Of a DNA stretch of 64,000 bases, positions 56,801 to 64,000 are shown one piece after another. The position numbers were made by a program, and so were the translations under genes. Below the pieces are notes generated by a model. That model saw only the letters and a list, made by a program, of their open reading frames with translations, was not told the DNA's origin and ran no database searches. Numbering within the stretch: position 1 is the first letter of the stretch; each line of letters opens with the position of its first letter. Source of the stretch: Basidiobolus meristosporus CBS 931.73 (lineage: Eukaryota; Basidiobolomycota; Basidiobolomycetes; Basidiobolales; Basidiobolaceae); NCBI GenBank assembly GCA_002104905.1, contig MCFE01000046.1, positions 1-64,000 on the forward strand. Direction: 5' to 3'.

Positions 56801-58030
56801 TGAGATAGACTTGTGTTTTGGTCGAGATGGAGACTTGGTTTGGGATCCAGGCTTCTTAGCCCTGCACTGGTGTTTCCCGTTGACATCCGTGCAGACGTAG
56901 CCCTCTCCACAAGTGTTATAGGTAGGAGGCTGGTTGGACTGACAAACCCTAATCATCGGAGAGACGCCGGAATCCACGCAGCCGGACTTACAATCCGGGC
57001 TGATGGATGGTAATATTGAGGGAGTTTCTACTGCCGCCACTTGATCGGCACATTCAATGTCAATCCACAGTCCTTCCCAAGTAAACAGATCAACACAAAT
57101 TGCATGCTCTATGCAACTTTGAACCGTCCACTTGCCGTCTTTGCATGTAGCATACAAAGGCCCGGTGTCATCATCGAGACACTTGATGTTCACAGGGCAC
57201 AGGTTCGTAGTGGTGTATGTGGTCTTTTGGGTTGTTTTCGGTACCATGGTGGCTACCTGCGTGGTAATGCTCAGGGGCTTTCCCGATCCGGCCGGAATAG
57301 GATGCAAATCTTCACAAACGCCGATATTTGGATTGCACCATTGATGATCGTTGCAAGGGAAATTCTGCCACTCGTTGTTAATGCACCGCTGTTGTAATGA
57401 TTGGCCAGCACAGGTGATCCAGCCATTGGTGCATTCGCCGACATTGGGAGGGGGGTACACCGTAGGCCGATTGGAGTTCATTTTATAGCATTGGGGTATC
57501 ATAAGACCGTTGATGCAGTACGAGTCGCCGGGACATGTGTATTCATACACAACTCCGTGGTCGCAATACTGGTAAGTGTTGTGGTTGCATGTGCTCTTGA
57601 AGGTGCTGGCGTCACACCGTTTCCTTTGGACGAGTGTGTGATGCTCCCGTTGGTACTTGACTTCGTTCTTGACTGACGTGACTTTTCCCACTTTCTCGTG
57701 CTTTACCGGAGTGATCCACTCGCAAGAGACAAGGTACTTGCTCTCTTGGACACATGTGTACGGTTGGCCATTATTGGCTACGCCACAGGTGTCGAGCTCC
57801 CACACCCCATTGACACACTTCCGGTACTGGTTATGATCCAAACACTGAACCTCGTTGTCGTTACAATGCCCGGGCAAAATGGTCACCACGGCGCCGTGTG
57901 AAAAGGTCGTCAGGTGTTGGACGGTGTTGATGCCAGTATTCAGGTCCGTGACAACCTTGGCAGGGATCGATAGGACGTGCCGAGCACTCAGTGCCGCTAC
58001 ACATAGTGCAGATAGTATGCTTCGCCCCAT
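41842..58030 (-). CDS. Giant secreted repeat protein with six-cysteine (CBM19-like) modules at both ends
   Basis: One gene of 16.2 kb is the best reading of five consecutive minus-strand frames. It starts at ATG 58030 with a signal peptide (MGRSILSALCVAALSA). Six modules with six cysteines each follow (residues 55-587), then about 50 His/Ser-rich repeats, 38-residue and then 32-residue Thr/Val-rich repeats. A 62-nt intron (42235-42174, GTAAG..TATAG) joins TTTK to ATPVPSTEIT, and a seventh six-cysteine module ends at 41842. The modules resemble chitin-binding CBM19 domains. Frame breaks: one base near 55910, two compensating changes near 54656 and 54553, one base near 49260; repeat phase continues across each. 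Joined length is about 5,370 residues. No GPI signal or membrane helix is visible. Role (wall tether, adhesin or spore coat) is inference. Confidence 0.8.
42174..42235 (-). other. Spliceosomal intron of the giant gene
   Basis: 62 nt on the minus strand, with donor GTAAGC after AAAG and acceptor TTTTATAG. Removing it joins the repeat region in frame to the C-terminal cysteine module; retaining it leads to a stop within 62 nt. The length matches the other introns of the window. Confidence 0.85.
42240..47760 (-). repeat. 32-residue (96-bp) Thr/Val repeat array
   Basis: About 45-50 units with the core TVTVTESNG.VHTVVDRTV and a linker such as TIQPTVSVESGAR. Neighbouring units alternate (ESDGKVHTIVDR, then ESNGHVHTVVDR), giving a 192-bp period. 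A variant unit carrying GTGCCAGCCCC on the plus strand recurs at 44601, 45369, 46329 and 46905, spacings of 8, 10 and 6 units exactly. Thr-Val alternation predicts beta strands and dense O-glycosylation. Confidence 0.93.
47760..49260 (-). repeat. 38-residue (114-bp) Thr/Val repeat array
   Basis: About 13 units of the type SVTEKPSSEVTIQRETSV then DVTVTEPTVTVTEPTVTYKH. Units alternate between TEKPSSEVTIQ and TKEASKEVTIRHD forms, so the true period is 228 bp. The frame break near 49260 lies at its upstream edge. Confidence 0.9.
49430..55960 (-). repeat. 43-residue (129-bp) His/Ser repeat array
   Basis: About 50 units built on ESHH.KPTEKPHSSSG then T.AKHESVKSEHTEKSAHH and TDSEHSS; some are shortened. 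His and Ser together make up roughly half of the residues, with regular HH pairs and Lys-Pro-Thr-Glu blocks. No hydrophobic core is possible, so it should be an extended, charged, pH-sensitive or metal-binding stalk. A block of about 560 bp at 51050-51620 recurs at 53399-53950. Confidence 0.92.
56269..57868 (-). other. Six six-cysteine modules (N-terminal domain set)
   Basis: Modules at residues 55-103, 139-191, 200-239, 278-327, 347-389 and 547-587 of the giant protein each have six cysteines with conserved spacing, most with NG or DG before the fourth (CVNGVWELDTC, CKDGKWTVQSC). The C-terminal module (CTNGQYSCLDSD ... CINGRLIQNHC) follows the same plan. The pattern resembles the CBM19 chitin-binding domain; the assignment needs a profile search. 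Confidence 0.75.
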
Positions 58031-58063
58031 GTTGAAGTCGGCGTGTATCCCCAGCCGGGGTGC

Positions 58064-58073
58064 ATATATATAC
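58064..58073 (-). promoter_or_regulatory. TATA box of the giant gene
   Basis: TATATATA on the minus strand lies about 35 bp upstream of the ATG at 58030, which supports that start codon and implies a very short leader. Confidence 0.6.
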
Positions 58074-59596
58074 CCCTCTGGCTGTGCTCCAACCCCCTCG
58101 TTTTTCTCTAGGGACTTTGCGACTTCGAGCAGCTGCAATGACCGGATTCGATTGGGATGCCGGCTATGTTTAGAGCCATATCGATTGGGGTGTGTTTCCA
58201 AAAGAAGCGGATTGTTTTACCCGATCTTGCTTCGTGTATTGCTTGGCCACTAGCTTCATTCATCGGTGGTGTGGACTACAGTATGTAAATGGAATTCTAT
58301 GCGTAGACAGGGGAGGGCCAATACACTCGATAGCCGAGCAATTCCCATCTTGAGACAGATTCATTGGTTAGGTATGAACACGACTCTGGTTCCGGCTGTT
58401 GGGATGATGTGATGCGGTCGAGCATTCTATTGGTCGAGGTGGCAAGTTGTTTTGGAGGCCAGACAGCCTCCCGAGTCATATACCTGGTCACCGAGACAGT
58501 GATATGGGTGACGGCTCGGGGTTAAAGTGCACCCAGATTACGGAGCACACGCTCACCCACCGACAAGGGCTGAGCGCTACCGCCGCGAAGAGACGCGGAT
58601 CAGCATCGCCAGCGTTCCCCTTCTATGCGAGAGCCAGAATATCATCGCCCTGGCCCGGATATGGCATATGGATATCAAGCAACAACGTGAGCAGCATGTC
58701 ATATCAACAACCATATGCCAACTCAGGCAATCCAAATGATCATCACTTGGATTTTGGCAACGCATCAGGCAATCCACTTCTGATAGCCTCATTTAAAGAA
58801 GTCAGTAGTCCTAGCCTCCAGGTTCGTTTCCGGCAATAACACTCCATTTCCAATCCCAAACCAGGCAACCCTGCTCACTAGCGAGGTTCGCTTTTTATAA
58901 CAGCCTATCTCAACATTGGTTCAGCATGGCGTTTGATTGGACCACGGTGCCGAATTTCTGGGTGGGTCCAAGAATGTACAATCCGAATATATTCGTATAT
59001 CACGTCATGGGATTTTTCAAGCCTAGAACTTCGGACGGTGGCGAAAACAAGTACACATATATATATATGTATATCATTCACTCGCAGTCTGACCAGAATG
59101 TAGTGGTAGTCGCTTAACTATTTTATGGTTGGTCAACAGGTTTGATTCCCCTTTTGGTTGGTAATCTCCAAGCAACATTCCCAACCCAAATGCTTTCAAG
59201 CCTTGTCTAAATGAGTTCGATGCCCCCTTAATATACGTTTTACGCCATATATGTAGCTGATTGTGAATATGGGTTCAGTGAAGCAAGATACATGCGCTGG
59301 GTCCGTGGTTTTTTGAGTGGTAGGGCCCCCAGCAATATTCCAAGCATGCCAGGTCCAAGAGTTCTCCGGATTTTGCTACGGTTTGTCTCCACCAATGGGT
59401 GCTGTCACTACGACATGCTGTCCTTGACGAGTATGCTTGCACTCTTTGGTCTACAGAGTTTCAACACGTGTCTGCGCACTTTTTCCACACAAGGCTCGCG
59501 AATGCGGAATCCACAGCATCAAGGTTTGACAATCCACCTCCAAAGGGCTCGATTTCGGTCATACCAATCTGCCATGCAGGATCGCTGATTGAAATG
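58074..59596. other. Intergenic region upstream of the giant gene
   Basis: No supported gene; open frames up to 130 codons show no domain. A short TA microsatellite lies at about 59055-59075. Towards 59300 the sequence becomes more like the transposon-rich flank, but I cannot assign it. Confidence 0.5.
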
Positions 59597-59720
59597 GTAC
59601 CTGGAGATTGGGATCTATCAATTTCGATGATTTGCGCCGGACGGCTAGAATTATATGATGATTAGATCTAGCTCACTTGGATCAATGCAAAGTTTATCCC
59701 TAGGCAGACAGGAATATTTT
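59597..59720 (+). pseudogene. Decayed Copia integrase fragment
   Basis: ATCAATTTCGATGATTTGCG and GATTAGATCTAGCTCACTT, followed by ATGCAAAGTTTATCCCTAGGC, resemble 37147-37375 of element B (the pre-integrase finger and start of the integrase core) with an internal deletion. Confidence 0.65.
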
Positions 59721-59861
59721 GCCATGTTCACTGGTGCCTGCACAACACACATTTAGCCGTGTCTCATTGAATGTAAGAAAGATGTGTTGGCCATACTCAG
59801 GAAATACAAAGCTGCATTGTGATGTGGGGCTAGCAAAGAGCCAAGAAATTCAGCTCCCTTT

Positions 59862-60210
59862 TGTTGTGAATTTTGTAATTTCACCTAAATATTCACCTAA
59901 CTGAGTCACTTTGATCATCAACTACAAATCCTAGAGAATACTGACCAAATCTCTTGTTGGGAGTTACTTTGAATATTTTTCACCAAAATACCAGGTACCC
60001 ATAGGATGGAAAGTTCAGCAAGTTGTCCAAACAGCCCCAAAACTTCCTCACTTGTTCTTGGGACCTTCCTAAGCATGTTCCATATGTTTTTTTGCCAAGA
60101 TTGTGTAATAGTACAAATACCACTTTTACATTCAGTAAATCACTGAGTGATTACCACATAATCAACTTGCTCTCCCAATCACTTCCAATATCCTCAAACC
60201 TTTTACAACA
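59862..60210 (+). repeat. Solo Copia LTR
   Basis: 349 bp, from TGTTGTGAA to TTTTACAACA, moderately diverged. No internal region is attached and the flanking five bases do not match. Confidence 0.85.
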
Positions 60211-60216
60211 CTCTGA

Positions 60217-60615
60217 ACGCAAAGTTCTGTTAAGTTGGCCATACAGCCTCAAGATTTGCACACATGCTGTTGGGGCCTACCTAAGAGTATACCTCATGCT
60301 TGATTTGCCTAGACCATGTAAAAGTATAAATACTACCTTTACACTCAATAAATTGTCACGTAAAAACCACATGGTCTCTTTGCTCTTGCAATCACTTCCA
60401 GTATCTTCAAGCTCTCACCATAGGCTACAAATCCTTAACTGGCACTCTCTGCAATGACTATTACCACCATCCCTGGAATTTTCTCCTCTGATGAAAATTT
60501 GGATGGATTTAACTACTAAATACGGAAAGTGAAGATGAAGAAGTTGCTACAGGAAAGAGACCATTGGGATATTGTTATGGGAGGAGAATGCCCTCCCAAA
60601 GACAAAAACTAAGTT
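60217..60615 (+). pseudogene. Truncated Copia copy: LTR 3' part and start of gag
   Basis: The first 205 bp match the second half of the LTR, followed by a decayed primer site and the start of gag (IPGIFSSDENLDGFNY, a stop, then KVKMKKLLQERDHWDIVMG). It ends abruptly after CCCTCCCAAAGAC. Confidence 0.8.
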
Positions 60616-60870
60616 AAAGAGTGTGTAGCACTTGTCAAAAGAGGCCCCAAGACTATGTGTGCAAAGTTTGTGGTCTTTTGGACAACTTTGAAAAGGTCAT
60701 AATCTGGGTCCCTAACAATTTGGCAGATACATTTGAAGTAAATCCCAACAAGAAATTTGGCCAGGACAGAATGCTAATCACAGCATAAGATCTATGTGAC
60801 TATGTTTGTGTAAAAATCAAGGTGATAGCATAATTAATATAATACTCCCACTCAACATAATGCTCATTAG
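60616..60870 (-). repeat. Partial minus Copia LTR with polypurine end
   Basis: It contains the reverse LTR blocks GTGTGCAAAGTTTG and TTTTGGACAACTTTG, and ends in ACTCCCACTCAACATAATG, the polypurine tract and pol end of a minus-strand element. Confidence 0.75.
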
Positions 60871-61146
60871 TCCTACGTACATATTGAGAGTTTGCAATCT
60901 GTGATAAGTACATAAACTACAGCCATGTTGCTGGCTGGACTAATGTATTATCCAACAGTATATATATTTGTGTTTAGCTCAGCTGAAAAGGTGCCCTGTA
61001 ACTAAATGTTCTTATCTACCTAATAGTAGGCCTCAAAATCAGAGTGATCTGAAAGTTATACTGATCATCAACTTTGATCACTTACACATGCATGAGTAAT
61101 GAGCTGAGCTTAATTTTCAGATTCTAATCATGCTATATAGCCTTTG
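60871..61146. other. Unassigned AT-rich spacer
   Basis: I recognise no gene or repeat between the two LTR pieces. Confidence 0.5.
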
Positions 61147-61495
61147 TGTTGTCAGAGTCTTGGAGATATTGGAAGTGATTTGGAGGACAAGTAGATTATG
61201 TGGTTTTCACTTAATGATTTATTGAATGTAAAAGTAGTATTTATACTTTTACATGCTCTTGGCAAATCAAACACGTATAATAGATCAAGAAAAGCCCCAA
61301 AAACATGTGTGCAAAGTTTGGGGCTGTTTGGACAACTTTGAGAATTTTTATGTTCTGGGTACCTGGTATTTTGGTGAAATCACTCTAAGTAAATCCCAAC
61401 AAGGAATCTGGTCAGTATTCTCTAGGATTTGAAGGTAATGATCTAAGTGACTAAGTTAGGTGAATATTTTGCTGGAACTACAAGCTTTTACAACA
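61147..61495 (-). repeat. Solo Copia LTR, minus
   Basis: 349 bp, TGTTGTCAGAG ... CTTTTACAACA, close to the young LTRs and with an intact TATA hairpin. The flanking five bases (CTTTG and CTCTA) do not match. Confidence 0.88.
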
Positions 61496-61542
61496 CTCTA
61501 GGCAATCCAATGCCACTTGTCTGAGCAAAATGTTCCTACTTT

Positions 61543-61960
61543 TAGTCAGGTTAAGGTTTTGTCATTTATAACAAATCTGGAGTTTCCTTATTTCTTGGCT
61601 AGAGTCTAGTTCATTGGGACAGCTTCACTGTGTGTCCATATTAGGCTCAGGGACAGTTACTTGCATCATAAAGACTGTATTTGGGTTATGTATAATGATC
61701 CACTATGATTCAAGTTAAAGCTTAGACATTTATAGAAGACCTGGTGTTTCCATATCCTTAGGTAACAGTATAACTCATTTAGACCACTTCACTACTTGTC
61801 TATTATTGTCTCAGGTACAGTTGCTTCAATTATATAGACTCTTTATGATGGTAAATAGCATGACCTACTTTGTACCAAGTTTAGGTTTTATCATTAATGC
61901 CTGATCAGGTGTTTCCTCAATTCCTGGCTTTGTGGCACAAACAACATAGCCAAAAAGGTT
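61543..61960. repeat. Degenerate tandem repeat, about 167-bp period
   Basis: Three diverged units begin at about 61543, 61708 and 61877 with TCAGGTTAAGGTTTTGTCAT-like heads, each followed about 35 bp later by GG.GTTTCC. The last unit is incomplete. Origin unknown. Confidence 0.55.
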
Positions 61961-62193
61961 TTCACTCTACTCTGAACAGTGCTGACCTACCCCCACATGA
62001 ACAATGTCTGTTTAGTTATTAGAATCTACAAAACTGATCCAGAATAGTCATCTTTGTCTTCTTTTAGCATCAATGACTTTCTTTGGTTCATATGATGCTT
62101 GGTAGCTACTCTGAATGCAAATCTACTGATTTAGATTGATACAGCTGATTTTGTATTATTGGAATATACTGATAGAACAGAGATTACCACTTT

Positions 62194-62542
62194 AGTTGTA
62201 AAAATTTGTAATTCCACCTATATATTCACCTAACTTAGTCACTTAGATCATTACCTTCAAATCCTAGAGAATACTGATCAAATTCCTTGTTGGGATTTAC
62301 TTGGAATATTTTCACCAAAATACCAGGTACCCAGAACATGAGAATTCTCAAAGTTGTCCAAACAGCCCCAAACTTTGCGCACATGTTCTTGGGACCTTCC
62401 TCAACCTATTCTATGTGTTTGTAATGCCAAGACCAGGTAAAAGTATAAATACTACTTTTACATTCAATAGCTCATTAAGTGAAAACCACATAATCTACTT
62501 GTTCTCCCAATCATTTCTAATATCTCCAAGACTCTTACAGTA
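62194..62542 (+). repeat. Solo Copia LTR with target-site duplication
   Basis: 349 bp. The ends have mutated to AGTTGTAA and TTACAGTA. It is flanked by the direct repeat ACTTT (62189-62193 and 62543-62547), which fixes the duplication length of this family at 5 bp. The body is very close to the young LTRs. Confidence 0.88.
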
Positions 62543-62547
62543 ACTTT

Positions 62548-63620
62548 ATAGTTGTGAGACTCATCTCAAAAAGGGCTTAGATTGATCATGTTCCCCCAAT
62601 AGCTATTTTCAACCTTGAGCTTGATTTGCAAAGCCAAGTGATCTTATCAGCATCTTTGGAATCCACAAAAGCCATTTGGTCAATTCTTGCACATTTTTCT
62701 TTCAGCTCAATAGACAGCAGATGTCAGGACTTCTGGATCAGCCCTTAGAGAGATAGTTGTGAGGTTCCCATCAAAAGAGTGTTACAAAATTAGGATCCTA
62801 TGACTAAAATGTATTAATCCCATTAGGCCACCATGTAAAGACCGTAAAAAAATAATTGCACCCCAGATTTCACAAAAAACCTGGTCAAAGCTTCTGATCA
62901 CAACAATATGTAAGTGGCTCTGATTGTTCTCTGCAAAGTCCCTTGCTTTCTGATCCCAGACACTGCATCACCTCCTACATCTGTTTACATTGATTGGCTA
63001 TTGCCACCGTTTCTCACTCCTTACTTACTGACTCAAACAGCTCTCTTACTTCTCATGCATAAAAGTGGATTGATTTCTATTCAATTTTTAGTTGCAATGC
63101 AATTGCCAATTGTACTGACCTACCCAAGTTGCTATACCAAGCAATAGCACTAAGCCCAACCCCACACTCTACAAGTAACTCCATCACAATCCACTATTCA
63201 ATAAGTATTCTTGCTGTAACACCCTTTTTCTGTGACTGCCATGTTAGAGAACATATTATTATCTGCATTGGAGATAGCCTAGTCATCAACAAGATAGCTG
63301 GCTTTTCTGGATACAATGGATAGCATTGCTATCAAATGTGTGAGACCCAGGGGGCCTACTCCATAGCCCACACACATTATCATTATCCAAACACCAATAC
63401 TAAGGACATTATCTTCCCATAAAGAGATGACCAGAGGTCAGCATGCACTTACAGTAAAGCTGGTGGCTATAAGCCATTGGCCATTACATGGAATTAATCA
63501 TAAATCAAAGTTATTAAAGATTGAGGGAATCCATTGAAGCAAAAGCTTCCATGGGGGGCAATGCATTTACTCTTCAACAATATTCCCCAACTAATGACCA
63601 AATTATATGTGAGGAGTTTC
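62548..63620. other. Unassigned region between LTRs
   Basis: AT-rich sequence with only short open frames and no recognisable gene, RNA or repeat. Confidence 0.5.
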
Positions 63621-64000
63621 TGTTGTAAATTTGTAGTTCCACTTAAATATTCATCTAGCTTAGTCACTTAGATTACTACATACTAATTATGGAGTATACT
63701 GACCATATTACTTGTCGGGATTCATCTTGAATATTCTTACCAAAACATCTGATACCCAGAACATGAGAATACTCAAAGTGGCTCAAACAGCCCTAAGCTT
63801 TAAACAGATTTTCTTGGGATCTTTCTAAATCTATTCTAGATGCTCTATATGCCAAGACCATGTGAAACCATAAATACTACTTTTACATTCAATAGGTTAT
63901 CAGGTGAAAAGCACATAATCTACCTGCTCTCCCAACCACTTTTAGTATCTCCAAGACTCTTGCAACAGGTTTTGAGCTCTAAGCTTTCACTCTCTGCAAT
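63621..64000 (+). mobile_element. 5' end of a further Copia element (LTR and leader)
   Basis: The LTR covers 63621-63967 (TGTTGTAA ... TTGCAACA). A mutated primer site (GGTTTTGAGCTCT) and the leader sequence up to the gag start follow, where the window ends. It is clearly more diverged than A and B, so probably older. Confidence 0.85.

Overview
The window is nuclear DNA of a fungus. Evidence: short spliceosomal introns (50-67 nt, GT..AG) in five genes, fungal-type Ca2+-ATPase and hybrid histidine kinase, cytosolic-type aminoacyl-tRNA synthetase and tRNAs, and Ty3/Gypsy and Ty1/Copia retrotransposons. A CSL-family transcription factor (a family known from fission yeasts, basidiomycetes and zygomycetes but missing from budding yeasts and most filamentous ascomycetes) and a huge secreted protein with six-cysteine, chitin-binding-like (CBM19-like) modules point to an early-diverging or zygomycete-type lineage; this placement is inference.

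Layout. 1-4639: the end of a Ty3/Gypsy element with its 3' LTR, preceded by a fold-back inverted copy of its own 5' part that carries many single-base homopolymer differences. 4677-10861: a dense tRNA array with one gene each for Ile, Asp, Arg, Gly, Thr, Tyr (with intron), Asn, Lys, Cys, Ala, Val and Trp, followed by a near-identical 1.86 kb second copy of the Ile-Asp-Arg-Gly block. 10931-26544: ordinary gene space: CSL transcription factor, PMC1-type Ca2+-ATPase, cytochrome b5-like protein, an unrecognised disordered protein, tryptophanyl-tRNA synthetase and a membrane hybrid histidine kinase; all but the b5 gene are on the minus strand.

27600-41475: a retrotransposon nest. Two almost identical Ty1/Copia elements lie in opposite orientation (30050-34735 minus; 35509-40192 plus), embedded in older, shuffled LTR and pol fragments. 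Both have a primer-binding site matching the anticodon arm of initiator tRNA-Met, as in Drosophila copia, and LTRs with a hairpin around the TATA box. Each element has at least one frame break.

41842-58030 (minus): one giant gene, about 5,370 codons if four small frame breaks are bridged. It starts with a signal peptide and six six-cysteine modules, runs through about 50 His/Ser-rich 43-residue repeats, then 38-residue and about 45-50 32-residue Thr/Val-rich repeats, and ends, after a 62-nt intron, in a seventh six-cysteine module. A secreted wall or surface tether with chitin-binding ends is the simplest reading and is the most unusual object here. 58074-64000: sparse sequence filled again with solo LTRs and truncated Copia pieces, ending in the 5' LTR of a further element that leaves the window.

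Several features (fold-back arm, a homopolymer-shortened segment at 34736-35508, single-base frame breaks confined to repeats) look like imperfectly polished long-read assembly, so pseudogene status of the repeated elements should be treated with caution.
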